From Bacillota bacterium (GTDB lineage: Bacteria > Bacillota > Sulfobacillia > JABLXB01), in contig JAHDPS010000154.1 in NCBI GenBank assembly GCA_018434225.1, positions 1-32,679 on the forward strand: a DNA stretch of 32,679 nucleotides, written 5' to 3'. Of this stretch, positions 23,522 through 32,145 are shown in pieces. Under the pieces are notes generated by a model. That model searched no databases. It was given only the letters and a program-made list of their open reading frames with translations, and was not told the origin of the DNA. Position numbers and translations under genes: made by a program. How positions within the stretch are numbered: the stretch's first letter is position 1; the number at the start of each line of letters is the position of its first letter.

Positions 23522-25363
23522 TCATGGGGTGGGATTATCCCCGCCGGCGCCCTCGGACGATAGGTTGAAGTACTTCTCGAAAGCCGCCCTTGCAACGGGG
23601 GCGGCGGATGTGCCGCCGTGGCCGCCGTGCTCGATTATTACCGCGATCGCTATCTCAGGATCTTCCACGGGGGCGTACGCCACGAACCAGGCGTGATCGT
23701 CACCGTGGGGGTTCTCGGCGGTGCCCGTCTTGGCGGCCACTTTCACGGGAAAACGAAAGAAGTTCGCGCTCGCGGTGCCGCCGGGCTGCGTGACCATCCA
23801 CATACCCTGCCTCACCGCGTCCAGGTTTTCCCTGGAGGCTCCGAGTACGGCGGCGACCTCCGGAACGGCCTCCCGTATCACCTTGCCCTGGGGATCCGTT
23901 ACCTTCTTTAGAAAATGGGGCTTGTACCTCGTACCGCCGTTGGCAATCGTGGCGACATAGTTCGCCATCTGTATGGGGGTGTACGTGTGGAACACCTGTC
24001 CCATCCCGGCCATCATATTCTCAGCCATCAGCACCTGGGGTTCCGTCACTATCTTTCGCGAGTACGCCTGTTTCTTCCAATCAGTGGTGGGTATCAGCCC
24101 CGGGGCTTCGCCGGGTAACTCGACTCCCGTCGGTGACCCCAATCCCAGGCGCTTGCCGTACTTCGCAATGAGGTCCACTCCGAGTCTCCTGCCCATCTCA
24201 TAGAAGAAGACGTTGCACGAAACCTGGATCGCCTGTTGTATATCGATGGAGCCGTGCCCCGACTTGTTCCAGCAGTGCAACGTGGGGACGAACCAATGGT
24301 ACCCAGGATCGGTGACCTTTTCGGACAGAGTGATCTTGCCCTCCTCGAGGGCTGCGATGGCCGTAACCATCTTAAACGACGACCCGGGTGGATATTGCCC
24401 CGCGATGGCCAGATTGTTAAGGGCCTTGAGTCTGTAAAGGGCATCGAGTTGGGATGGCTTGATCCCACGCGAAAAGTCGTTAGGGTCGAATTCCGGGCGG
24501 CTGACCATGGCCAGGATCCCGCCGTTCCTCACGTCTAACGCCACGGCCGCCCCCGCCTTCACGCCGGGGTTCGTCTTGCGAAGATTCGCTATCTGGGCGT
24601 CGAGCGCGTTCTCCACGGCCCTCTGCAAGCCAAGGTCGAGCGTCAGGTATACGTTGTTCCCGGCCGTCGGATCTATCCTCCCCAGGTCCTTGCTGAACCT
24701 GCCCCTGGCGTCTACTTCTACCTGCTTGCCACCGTCTTTGCCGCGAAGATCCCGTTCGAAGGCGGATTCCAGGCCGTATTGCCCGATTATGTCACCCATG
24801 CGGTAATCGCTGAACCTGGGCGAACCCAGCTGTTCCTGAGATATCTCATGGACATAACCCAAAACATGCGAGGCAACGGAGCTGTTGGGATAATCCCTGA
24901 CCGGCTCAACCTCGACCACGACGCCCGGCAGATCGGCCCTTTGCTCCTCGATCGCCGTGTATGTTTCGGGACTGATGTTGCTCACGATCTTCACCGGTTC
25001 GTAGAGCCTATCCTTGCGATCGTTCACCTTTTTCTCGATCTTCTCGCGCTCTATGCCGAGCACCGCCGCCAGGTTCGCGGCGTTATCCTTCATCCGGGAT
25101 GGGTCCATGACGAACAATGAGACGGAGAACGCCGGCCGGCTGGTGGCGAGTATCATGCCGTTGCGGTCGTATATCACGCCCCTGGGCGCGGTGATCGGAA
25201 CGAGCCTCAGCCGGTTGCCCCTCGATAGATCCTCGTACTCCTCACCGTGACCGATCTGGAGACGCCCAAGCTGAACCCCAATCGAAAGGAACGCCACGAC
25301 CAGGATCAGAAAGAACGCTATTATGCGCTTTTTGGTCAGGTCTCCAACACCTTGAGTCGGCAT
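23522..25363 (-). CDS. mrdA: Penicillin-binding protein 2 (elongation transpeptidase)
   Basis: This class B PBP crosslinks peptidoglycan during elongation as the partner of RodA. A single N-terminal transmembrane anchor (about 12-32) is followed by the PBP dimerisation/pedestal domain (PRGVIYDRNGMILATSRPAF at 60-79) and the transpeptidase domain. The three active-site motifs are intact: SSFK with nucleophile S328, SCN (382-384) and KTGTAE (545-550). At 613 residues it has the usual length of PBP2 proteins. It follows mreD by 3 bp, with the mreD stop falling inside its ribosome-site region. Confidence 0.95.
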   Translation of the reverse strand: MPTQGVGDLTKKRIIAFFLILVVAFLSIGVQLGRLQIGHGEEYEDLSRGNRLRLVPITAPRGVIYDRNGMILATSRPAFSVSLFVMDPSRMKDNAANLAAVLGIEREKIEKKVNDRKDRLYEPVKIVSNISPETYTAIEEQRADLPGVVVEVEPVRDYPNSSVASHVLGYVHEISQEQLGSPRFSDYRMGDIIGQYGLESAFERDLRGKDGGKQVEVDARGRFSKDLGRIDPTAGNNVYLTLDLGLQRAVENALDAQIANLRKTNPGVKAGAAVALDVRNGGILAMVSRPEFDPNDFSRGIKPSQLDALYRLKALNNLAIAGQYPPGSSFKMVTAIAALEEGKITLSEKVTDPGYHWFVPTLHCWNKSGHGSIDIQQAIQVSCNVFFYEMGRRLGVDLIAKYGKRLGLGSPTGVELPGEAPGLIPTTDWKKQAYSRKIVTEPQVLMAENMMAGMGQVFHTYTPIQMANYVATIANGGTRYKPHFLKKVTDPQGKVIREAVPEVAAVLGASRENLDAVRQGMWMVTQPGGTASANFFRFPVKVAAKTGTAENPHGDDHAWFVAYAPVEDPEIAIAVIIEHGGHGGTSAAPVARAAFEKYFNLSSEGAGGDNPTP

Positions 25364-25366
25364 GTT

Positions 25367-25858
25367 CTACATCTTCCCCTGCGTGGGCTTCCCGGAACTC
25401 AGCCTCGAAACGAGCATGAACGCCAGCGGCCCCAGTAGCGCGTTGTAGGCGCTCGCGGTGAGCACCAGCATTTGCCTCCGGAGCACGAACGTACCGGCGC
25501 CGGCGACGCCGAAAATAACAAGCGACACGAGATCGTCGAGGAGCGTCGCGCCAAAACCTACGAGGAACGGGACCGCAAGGCTGTCGGGGAGCACGCGCTT
25601 CCCGGCGTAGCCCGACACAAACCCGCATGCGGCCCGGGAAAGCGCGTGGACTCCTATGTAGCGGCCAAACGATATGTCCTGAAGCAGGCCGGCAAAGAAG
25701 CCCGTGGCGGCGCCCGCATCAGGCCCCATCAGAAGGCCCGAGAAAGCGGCGAGGAGCAGGGGTATATCGGGAATCGCGTTGATGGGCCCGAATCGCGCCG
25801 CCAGCAATACCTGGAGGATCCACGACAGGGGTATCGCCACTAACGGCCAGTACTTCAT
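25367..25858 (-). CDS. mreD: Rod shape-determining membrane protein MreD
   Basis: This small membrane protein of the elongation machinery (163 residues) has about five hydrophobic helices. Family text is visible: FGPINAIPDIPLLLAAFSGLLMGPDAGAATGF (only partly quoted here as PDIPLLLAAFSGLLMG), GFFAGLLQDISFGRYIGVHA and GKRVLPDSL. MreD links MreC and MreB to RodA/PBP2. Its ATG overlaps the mreC stop as ATGA (25855-25858), so translation is coupled. Confidence 0.88.
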   Translation of the reverse strand: MKYWPLVAIPLSWILQVLLAARFGPINAIPDIPLLLAAFSGLLMGPDAGAATGFFAGLLQDISFGRYIGVHALSRAACGFVSGYAGKRVLPDSLAVPFLVGFGATLLDDLVSLVIFGVAGAGTFVLRRQMLVLTASAYNALLGPLAFMLVSRLSSGKPTQGKM

Positions 25859-26694
25859 CTGGGTTTCTCTCCCGCCGGGGGCCTCATGATGAGGGCTTCC
25901 TCTATCCTCCCGAAATCGCTGGCTGGACGGACCAGCGCGGATTTTATCAATCCGTATTCTTCTCTTTCAACCTTCTCGACGCTACCCACCAGCAGCCCGC
26001 CAGGGTAGATGCTCCCCAGACCGGATGTCACCACGCTGTCTCCTTCGCGAACATCCGCGTCCCTGGAAAACATGGTCATCTTCAACAGGTTATCCGACCT
26101 GCCGCCGGAGACAATGCCGGCGTCCCTCGATCTCTCCACCAGGACGCCCGCGGACGAGTCGGTATCCAGGAGGAGCAATACGGTGGAGGTCCTGGCGGTC
26201 ACCTTGATTGTGCGCCCCAACAAGCCCTTGCTGCTCAGCACCGGCCAGTTCTTCTCCACTCCGCTCAGGGAGCCGCGGCCCACAACGATGGTCGAGAACC
26301 AGTTATCGGTGCTCCTCCCCACCACGTCCGCGGGAATGAAGGCAAAAGGGGACCTTTCGGCGAAACCCGCCAGTTCTCTCAGGCGGCGGTTCTCGTTGAG
26401 GGCATCGTCGAGTTGGACCTTGATCGAGTCTATCTCGCTCGTCCGCTTCTTGAGTTCCTCGTTTTCGGCCTTCAATCTATTGATATCGGCGAACCACGAC
26501 CGGGCGGACGCGAACGATTGCGCCACGCGATGCGCGACGGCCTGCAGGGGAAAGACCACGTCATCGACAAGGTTTTCTATTCCAGTGGTCGCGCCCCTCT
26601 CCCCGGATGTCAGGCTTGTCACCGCGACGGCTGCAATAACCAGGAGCGCCCCCAGGATCAGCCTGCGAAGACCATAACGGCGGTCCAGGAGCAT
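25855..26694 (-). CDS. mreC: Cell shape-determining protein MreC
   Basis: This membrane-anchored protein of about 280 residues activates PBP2/RodA on the outer face of the membrane. One transmembrane segment lies near residues 12-27. A coiled coil follows (about 60-105, INRLKAENEELKKRTSEIDS). The beta-rich MreC domain contains DVVGRSTDNWFSTIVVGRGS, LLLLDTDSSAGVLVERS and TSGLGSIYPGGLLVGSVEKV. The start is ATG at 26694, five bases from an AGAAGG site; a GTG codon directly before it is less well spaced. It follows mreB closely and overlaps mreD by 4 bp. Confidence 0.93.
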   Translation of the reverse strand: MLLDRRYGLRRLILGALLVIAAVAVTSLTSGERGATTGIENLVDDVVFPLQAVAHRVAQSFASARSWFADINRLKAENEELKKRTSEIDSIKVQLDDALNENRRLRELAGFAERSPFAFIPADVVGRSTDNWFSTIVVGRGSLSGVEKNWPVLSSKGLLGRTIKVTARTSTVLLLLDTDSSAGVLVERSRDAGIVSGGRSDNLLKMTMFSRDADVREGDSVVTSGLGSIYPGGLLVGSVEKVEREEYGLIKSALVRPASDFGRIEEALIMRPPAGEKPR

Positions 26695-26704
26695 CACGCC
26701 CTTC

Positions 26705-27739
26705 TTACCTAAGCCCTCTGCTTACCGAGGCAATTCGTCTGAGTGTATCCACGTCCTCGATGGCCTTGCTCGTACCCCTGACAACGCATAGCAGCGGCTC
26801 CTCGGCAAGGTGGACTGGCATCCCGGTGTCCTCCGCGATCAGCTTGTCCAGGCCCCGCAGCATAGATCCGCCGCCGGACATCATTATGCCCCTGTCCATT
26901 ATGTCCGCGGATAGCTCCGGCGGCGTTTTCTCCAGCGTAACCCTGATGGCGTCCAGAATCGCGGTAACCGGTTCCGACAGGGCCTTCCTCGCCTCTTCCG
27001 CCGTGAAGGTTATCGTCTTCGGCAGCCCGGTGACGAGATCCCTGCCCCGTATCTCCATCGACTGGCCGTCGTTCACCGGGTACGCCGAGCCTATCTCGAT
27101 CTTGATCTCTTCGGCGGTACGCTCGCCGATTGCCAGGTTGTAGCCCTTCTTTATGTAACTGATGATCGCCTCGTCCATCTCGTCCCCCGCGATCCTTATG
27201 GAGCGAGACGTCACGATCCCGCGCAGGGAGATGACCGCGACCTCGCAGGTACCCCCACCGATGTCGACGATCATGTTGCCCGTCGGTTCCGTAATCGGAA
27301 GCCCCGCTCCTATCGCCGCCGCCTTGGGTTCGTCGAGCGGGTACGCCTCTCGGGCGCCGGCCTGCAGGCACGCTTCGATGACCGCCCGCCTCTCGACCTC
27401 GGTCACCCCCGTGGGAACCGATATGACTATGCGCGGTTTGAATACCCCCCTGGGATTGGCCTTCCTTATGAAGTACTTCAGCATCGTCTGGGTCACGTCG
27501 AAATCGGCTATGACGCCGTCCTTCATCGGGCGGATGGCCACGACGTTGCCGGGTGTGCGACCGATCATCTGCTTGGCCTCGTTCCCGACGGCCAACAGCT
27601 CGCGCGTGTCCTTGTTTAGCGCGACCACGGAGGGCTCCTGAATGACTATCCCCTTGCCCTTCACGTGCACCACCGTGTTTGCGGTCCCAAGATCGATCCC
27701 CATGTCGCGGGAGAAGTAGTTGTAGATGAAATCAAACAT
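26705..27739 (-). CDS. mreB: Actin-like cell shape protein MreB
   Basis: MreB forms membrane-bound antiparallel filaments that orient wall synthesis. The 344-residue sequence shows the actin-fold ATP sites: phosphate 1 [18 protein letters not shown], phosphate 2 [20 protein letters not shown] and the adenosine region [20 protein letters not shown]. The membrane-binding [13 protein letters not shown]-terminus is typical. The ATG is preceded by AGGAAGGGG. It opens the mreBCD-mrdA-minCDE-rodA run and follows radC by 16 bp. Confidence 0.96.
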   Translation of the reverse strand: MFDFIYNYFSRDMGIDLGTANTVVHVKGKGIVIQEPSVVALNKDTRELLAVGNEAKQMIGRTPGNVVAIRPMKDGVIADFDVTQTMLKYFIRKANPRGVFKPRIVISVPTGVTEVERRAVIEACLQAGAREAYPLDEPKAAAIGAGLPITEPTGNMIVDIGGGTCEVAVISLRGIVTSRSIRIAGDEMDEAIISYIKKGYNLAIGERTAEEIKIEIGSAYPVNDGQSMEIRGRDLVTGLPKTITFTAEEARKALSEPVTAILDAIRVTLEKTPPELSADIMDRGIMMSGGGSMLRGLDKLIAEDTGMPVHLAEEPLLCVVRGTSKAIEDVDTLRRIASVSRGLR

Positions 27740-27755
27740 GTAAATCCCCTTCCTG

Positions 27756-28508
27756 TCAGCGCCAGGCCAACCCGGCTTCCCTCAGACTGAAGAACCTGTC
27801 ATCGCCGATTACTACGTGATCGAGGACCTCGATACCCAGGATCCCTCCCGCTTCGATGAGTCTCCTCGTAACCTCCACGTCCTCGGCGCTTGGATTCGGA
27901 TCTCCGCTCGGATGGTTGTGAGCCAGTATCACCGCGGCGGCGCTCTTTCTCACCGCCGGTTTGAATATCTCTCTGGGATGCACGATCGACTCGTTGAGAC
28001 TACCGACCGAGATCACCTCGATGCCGACCACCTGATTCTTTGTATTAAGCAAAACAGTCCGGAACTGCTCCTTATCGAGGTGTTTCATCTCCTTCACGAG
28101 GAGGTCTCCCACGTCCGCCGGGCATCTGATCGCCGCCCTTGGTAGGCCGGCCTCCGCCGCCGCCCGTCTCCCTAGCTCGAGCGCCGCCTTGACCTGCGCC
28201 GTCTTCGCGGCGCCCATCCCCCTTACCCCGCAGATCTCCTCGACCGGCGCTCCCATAAGGTAGCCCAATTCGCGACCCGGTCCAGCCGTTTCTCTGCCGA
28301 GGCTGAGCAGCTGCTGGGCCAGTCCCAGCGCAGTCACGCCACCGCTCCCGGTCCTCAAGGCCACCGCCAGGAGCTCAGCGGTGGAGAGAGCCTCGGGGCC
28401 CAGCCTACATACCCTCTCTCTCGGCCTGTCGTCGTCCGGCAAGTCCTTCAGCCGAACAGTGTGATCTCGGACACGCCCTCCAGGATCCCTAATTCCTCGC
28501 GTACCCAA
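27756..28508 (-). CDS. radC: RadC/JAMM-domain protein
   Basis: RadC proteins (DUF2466) carry a JAMM metalloprotease-like domain; a DNA-repair role was once proposed but is not supported. The N-terminal part has [15 protein letters not shown] and a helix-hairpin-helix-like [20 protein letters not shown] (84-103). The JAMM motif [15 protein letters not shown] is complete (H197, H199, S207, D210). At 250 residues it is slightly long, with about 18 extra N-terminal residues. These follow from a TTG start that does have a well-placed GGAGG six bases upstream. It sits between maf and mreB, its usual place in many Bacillota. Confidence 0.92.
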   Translation of the reverse strand: MGTRGIRDPGGRVRDHTVRLKDLPDDDRPRERVCRLGPEALSTAELLAVALRTGSGGVTALGLAQQLLSLGRETAGPGRELGYLMGAPVEEICGVRGMGAAKTAQVKAALELGRRAAAEAGLPRAAIRCPADVGDLLVKEMKHLDKEQFRTVLLNTKNQVVGIEVISVGSLNESIVHPREIFKPAVRKSAAAVILAHNHPSGDPNPSAEDVEVTRRLIEAGGILGIEVLDHVVIGDDRFFSLREAGLAWR

Positions 28509-28566
28509 TAAATGCCTCCATCCCGCCGGGCCGGCGCCCTTCGCCGTTGCGGAACAGGGACAACTG

Positions 28567-29151
28567 TTATCGGTTCATCTCGAGAACGTCCAACCCGAAC
28601 GACTTGAGGATCCCCGCCAGCCTCCGCAGTGGTAGTCCCACCACATTGAAATAGCAGCCCTCGATCTTCTCCACCATTACCGCGCCTAGGCCCTGGATCC
28701 CGTACGCGCCGGCCTTGTCCGCCGGCTCACCGGATGCTACATAAGCGTCGATCTCATCGCTATCCAGTGTTCTGAACCACACGCGGCTTTCTTCGTGTTC
28801 CACTATTGATCTTCCCGTACCCGCGTCAACGACCGCCACTCCGGTCACCACCAAGTGGGACCTGCCGGACAGCCTGGTGAGCATCATGCGCGCATCGTCG
28901 CTATCCGCCGGTTTGCCTAATATGTCGCCATCCAGCGTAACGACGGTATCCGCGCCTATGACCAGCCCGCGCTCGAGCGAATCCGCCACGGCGCGCGCTT
29001 TGGCCAGCGCCAGCCGTTCGGCGACAGTTCCCGGCCCGCCCAATCCGGCCGGTTCGTCGACCGCCCCAGGAATGATGGAGAACTCCAGGCCGATCTGCTT
29101 GAGAAGCGCCGCCCTCCTGGGCGACCGCGACGCGAGTACTATCGGGCCCAT
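28567..29151 (-). CDS. maf: Maf-family nucleoside triphosphate pyrophosphatase
   Basis: Maf hydrolyses non-canonical or excess nucleoside triphosphates (dTTP/UTP type) to the monophosphate and pyrophosphate. The signature ASRSPRR (7-13), the catalytic Asp in IGADTVVTLDG (D68) and the DKAGAYGIQG block (145-154, with the Gln typical of the YhdE/dTTPase subfamily) are visible. It has 194 residues. The frame stays open far upstream to 29517, but that stretch is antisense-like and covers the DUF4321 gene in another frame. The ATG at 29151, nine bases after the DUF4321 stop, gives the normal Maf start. Confidence 0.93.
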   Translation of the reverse strand: MGPIVLASRSPRRAALLKQIGLEFSIIPGAVDEPAGLGGPGTVAERLALAKARAVADSLERGLVIGADTVVTLDGDILGKPADSDDARMMLTRLSGRSHLVVTGVAVVDAGTGRSIVEHEESRVWFRTLDSDEIDAYVASGEPADKAGAYGIQGLGAVMVEKIEGCYFNVVGLPLRRLAGILKSFGLDVLEMNR

Positions 29152-29159
29152 TCCACGGG

Positions 29160-29411
29160 TCAGCGCCTGCCGAAGCAGAGCATCATCGCCAGGATAATCC
29201 CGATAGCCGTGCCGACATTCACAACCATCTTGACCCCGAAAGTGATCGTAAGGACGATCAGATTGAGCGTTGCCGGCGGCTCCAATCCCCCCCCGATGGA
29301 GATACCGAGCAGCGGCACATACCTGGATAGAATGTGGCCGACTGCGCTCCCCGATATAGCCCCGAAAAGCAATATCAGGAAGATGATCCACGGGTTCCTC
29401 TCCCGCCGCAT
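29160..29411 (-). CDS. DUF4321-family small membrane protein
   Basis: This 83-residue protein has two hydrophobic helices and matches the pattern of DUF4321, a family often found directly upstream of maf in Clostridia. Readable text includes ERNPWIIFLILLFGAISGSA, then a PLLGISIGGG loop, LNLIVLTITFGVKMVVN and a final AIGIILAMMLCF helix. Its function is unknown. The frame runs to 29507, but the ATG at 29411 has GGGGGCGGAG just before it and gives the family-typical start, so the extra 32 residues are rejected. It is the first gene of the maf-radC-mre run; the 114-bp gap upstream to apbE has no clear promoter. Confidence 0.8.
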   Translation of the reverse strand: MRRERNPWIIFLILLFGAISGSAVGHILSRYVPLLGISIGGGLEPPATLNLIVLTITFGVKMVVNVGTAIGIILAMMLCFGRR

Positions 29412-29525
29412 CTCTCCGCCCCCTTGACGGCCAATTGGAATCTTTATTCCGGTCCGGTACACTATTCGTGCAAACGCTGGCTTTTCCTGTCGTATCCTTC
29501 TCCCCATTTCCGCCCAATTATTCCA

Positions 29526-30623
29526 TTAAATGTCCGGGCGCTCAGGGATGATATCGATCATGGCATCTGGGGTTCCGGCGGTAATCACGGTGCCATCACC
29601 CCTGACCGCCACCGCTCCGAAGCCGGTCAGGTCCTGAAGAAATCTGAAGCCCGCCTCTTCCCCCATGACGAAAACGGCCGTGGACAGCGCGTCGCAATCG
29701 AACGACGCGGGTCCGATGATGGTCACGCTCCGGAACCCCATGGACGGATAGCCGGTGGCCGGGTCCAGGATGTGATGGTACCTGTATCCTCCGGCCTCGA
29801 AATACCTCTGGTAGTCGCCCGAAGTTACGACGCTTCCGCCGGAAATCCGTATCGTTGCCAGCGTCCCGGCCGGATTTCTGGGATGCTGAACAGCGACCTT
29901 CCAGGGGGCGGATCCCAGAAAACCTGCGGGCTTTGCCCCGACGGCACACACGTTGCCCCCCGCGTCGATCAGGGCCGACGTCACGCCCCTGGCACGCAGG
30001 GCATCCGAGGCGCGATCGGTGGCGTACCCCTTGGCTATCCCGCCGACATCGAGGCCCATACCCTTCTTGAGAAGGGCGATCGTGGAAGCCCCCCGGTCCA
30101 GCCGAACGTCGCGGTAGTCCACGAGCTCGAGCGCGTTCTCCAGATCCCCCCGCGACGGCACACGCGGAGTCCCCGCGAAGTTCCATGCCTCCATCAGGGG
30201 AAAGACAGTAGGGTCGAAGGCGCCTCCCGTGCGGTTCGCGTACCAGAGGGCCCGCTCGACCACGGCGAATGTGTCCGGGCTTACCCTCACCGGCCCGATT
30301 CCCGCGGCGCGATTGACTGCCGAGATCTCGCTGGATTCGTCATACGGATTGAGCAGGGCGTCAAGTCTCCCAAACTCGGCGACGGCCGCCTCGGCGGCCT
30401 CGCCGGCCCGCGGTCCCCAGGCACGAACACGAATAAACGTGTCCATCGCGATACAGGACTTCTCGACCTGCCGCGATGTTCCCAAAAAACCGCAACCCGC
30501 GGCCACGCAAACCACAACAAACGCGGCGCAGAACGCCGCCGCCACGTCCCCCTTCACCACGCACCCCGCCAATCGCCACAACCCCGTTTCCGCCCGCGGC
30601 CCCCGCCGCGCGGCACTCAGCAT
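29526..30623 (-). CDS. apbE: FAD:protein FMN transferase (ApbE), probable lipoprotein
   Basis: ApbE covalently attaches FMN to Thr residues of target proteins, including the RnfG and RnfD subunits of Rnf, outside the cytoplasmic membrane. The N-terminus has a signal segment ending in a lipobox (VAAGC, Cys44). Family blocks are MDTFIRVRAWG, GGAFDPTVFPLMEAW, GMGLDVGGIAKGYATD, ALIDAGGNVCAVG, VTSGDYQRYFEAGGYRYHH with LDPATGYPS, and DALSTAVFVMG. It follows rnfB, the usual order rnfCDGEAB-apbE. The ATG at 30623 has GAGGGGG five bases upstream, but that site is inside a perfect 10-bp hairpin. A GTG at 30683 is an alternative start without a ribosome site. Confidence 0.92.
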   Translation of the reverse strand: MLSAARRGPRAETGLWRLAGCVVKGDVAAAFCAAFVVVCVAAGCGFLGTSRQVEKSCIAMDTFIRVRAWGPRAGEAAEAAVAEFGRLDALLNPYDESSEISAVNRAAGIGPVRVSPDTFAVVERALWYANRTGGAFDPTVFPLMEAWNFAGTPRVPSRGDLENALELVDYRDVRLDRGASTIALLKKGMGLDVGGIAKGYATDRASDALRARGVTSALIDAGGNVCAVGAKPAGFLGSAPWKVAVQHPRNPAGTLATIRISGGSVVTSGDYQRYFEAGGYRYHHILDPATGYPSMGFRSVTIIGPASFDCDALSTAVFVMGEEAGFRFLQDLTGFGAVAVRGDGTVITAGTPDAMIDIIPERPDI

Positions 30624-30647
30624 GAAGGCCCCCTCGCGGGGGCCTTC
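30624..30647 (-). promoter_or_regulatory. Hairpin covering the apbE ribosome binding site
   Basis: GAAGGCCCCC (30624-30633) and GGGGGCCTTC (30638-30647) form a perfect 10-bp stem with a 4-base TCGC loop, and the apbE ATG follows at once. In the mRNA the 3' arm contains the GAGGGGG Shine-Dalgarno. There is no U-run, so control of apbE translation is more likely than termination. Confidence 0.6.
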
Positions 30648-30685
30648 ACCGGAAGCCCGATGCCCATATCGGACTGCGCGCACCG

Positions 30686-31507
30686 TCAGATCGCCGCCGC
30701 TATCTTCGATGCGCGTGTCAGAAGATCCTTAATGGCCCCGGTGGGGCACTTCGCAGCGCAAGCCCCGCATGAAGTGCACTTCGTATAGTCTATCCTGGCG
30801 AGGTTGTTCTCCACCTGAATGGCGCCCTCCTGGCACGCCTTGACGCACAGGCGGCAGGCTATGCAGCCGGCCTTGCACACCTTGCGAGTGACGGCACCCG
30901 AATCGGTGCTGCGGCACGCCACGAATACGGTCTTGGATCGAGGAATGATCTCGATGATCCCCCTGGGGCAGGCCTTAACACAACTACCGCACGCGACGCA
31001 CTTCTCCTCGTCTATAACCGGCATTCCGTCGGCCGACATCTTCATCGCGTCGAACCGGCACGCCTCCACGCAATCTCCGAGGCCAAGACACCCGAATTCG
31101 CACGACTTGAACCCACCGCCGGCCAGCGTGGCCGCTCGGCAAGTGGGTATCCCCGAGTATCTTGCGCGGTTTCCACAAGTGGCCCCGCCTCCGCAGATGA
31201 GTCTCGCGATGCCTCTATCGCCGTCCGCGTCGACGGCCACCCCGAGTATCTCACCGATCCTGGTCGCTGCCGCTGCCCCGCCCGGCTTGCAGGCGTCGGC
31301 GGCGGCTTTGCCGGACACGACGGCCTCCGCATATCCGTCGCAGCCGGGATAACCGCATCCCCCGCAGTTCGCCCCCGGGAGACATTCCCGGACCCGCGTA
31401 ACCCTGGGGTCCACCTCGACATGGAATTTCTTGCCCGCGACCCCCAGGAGCAGGCCGAACGCCGCCCCCATGATCGCCATCACTACTATCGCGAACGTAA
31501 GCATCAT
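30686..31507 (-). CDS. rnfB: Rnf complex iron-sulfur subunit RnfB
   Basis: RnfB receives electrons from ferredoxin for the ion-pumping ferredoxin:NAD+ oxidoreductase. A single N-terminal transmembrane segment is followed by the 4Fe-4S (Fer4_16-like) domain with CLPGANCGGCGYPGC (43-57). A clostridial-type CEFGCLGLGDCVEAC stretch comes next, then three ferredoxin-like motifs beginning CVACGSCVKAC, CIACRLCVKAC and CTSCGACAAKC. It has 273 residues and no missing cluster cysteines. The ATG has GGGGGG upstream. It is the last rnf gene, directly followed by apbE. Confidence 0.94.
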   Translation of the reverse strand: MMLTFAIVVMAIMGAAFGLLLGVAGKKFHVEVDPRVTRVRECLPGANCGGCGYPGCDGYAEAVVSGKAAADACKPGGAAAATRIGEILGVAVDADGDRGIARLICGGGATCGNRARYSGIPTCRAATLAGGGFKSCEFGCLGLGDCVEACRFDAMKMSADGMPVIDEEKCVACGSCVKACPRGIIEIIPRSKTVFVACRSTDSGAVTRKVCKAGCIACRLCVKACQEGAIQVENNLARIDYTKCTSCGACAAKCPTGAIKDLLTRASKIAAAI

Positions 31508-31523
31508 CTATCCCCCCAGGGCC

Positions 31524-32144
31524 TTACAGGCCGAAGAGTCCGGTGAAGCCCGTGAACGCCAGGGACATTAGAGCGGACGTCACGAACGCCATCGGGTAAC
31601 CCTTCAACGGCGCCGGCACCGGCGCGAAGTCCACCCTCTCCCGTATCGCGGCGAATATGATAAGCGCCACGCTGTATCCCAGGGCCACACCAAGCGTGTA
31701 AACCCATGCCTCCGGCAGGGTATAGTTGTAGGCGATACTCATCTTGAGGAATCCCGGCTTCGCCACCTCTGTGGCGGCCGCGAGGACCGCGCAGTTCGTG
31801 GTGATGAGCGGGAGATATATGCCCATCGACTTGTAGAGCGTCGGTGCCGTCTTTCTGATGAACATCTCCTCGAGTTGCACGAACGACGCTATCACGAATA
31901 TGAACACCGGTATATACAGGAACTCACCGATCCCCAGGGGCGCAAGAACGTAGTTCCACAGGCCCCAGGAGAGCGTGCTCGATATCAGCATGACGAATAT
32001 CACCGCCAGGCTCATGCCGATGGACGTGTCCATCGACGTCGATATTCCGAAGTACGAGCACAGCGCGATGAATCGTATCAACAGTATATTGTAAACCAGC
32101 AGCGCGCCGAAGAATATCAGGAAATACCTCTGCAATTCGCCCAC
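31524..32144 (-). CDS. rnfA: Rnf complex membrane subunit RnfA
   Basis: RnfA is a six-helix membrane subunit that with RnfE forms the inverted-repeat core of the Rnf ion pump, binding an iron-sulfur centre between them. Typical text includes YNILLIRFIALCSYFGIS, the LGIGEFLYIPVFIFVIASFVQ helix, LPLITTNCAVLAAA with the conserved Cys, and LALI-like end VALIIFAAIRERVDFAPVP. It has 206 residues. The GTG start follows GGGAGG and lies one base after the rnfE stop. Confidence 0.94.
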   Translation of the reverse strand: MGELQRYFLIFFGALLVYNILLIRFIALCSYFGISTSMDTSIGMSLAVIFVMLISSTLSWGLWNYVLAPLGIGEFLYIPVFIFVIASFVQLEEMFIRKTAPTLYKSMGIYLPLITTNCAVLAAATEVAKPGFLKMSIAYNYTLPEAWVYTLGVALGYSVALIIFAAIRERVDFAPVPAPLKGYPMAFVTSALMSLAFTGFTGLFGL

Positions 32145-32145
32145 G

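Noticed and set aside
29152-29517. N-terminal extension of Maf by 122 codons
   Set aside because: It overlaps the DUF4321 gene in another frame and reads as nonsense; the Maf signature starts right after the ATG at 29151.
29334-30788. 484-codon plus-strand open frame across apbE and the DUF4321 region
   Set aside because: It spans two real genes and their gap and reads as Arg/Pro/His-rich text; no promoter or ribosome site.
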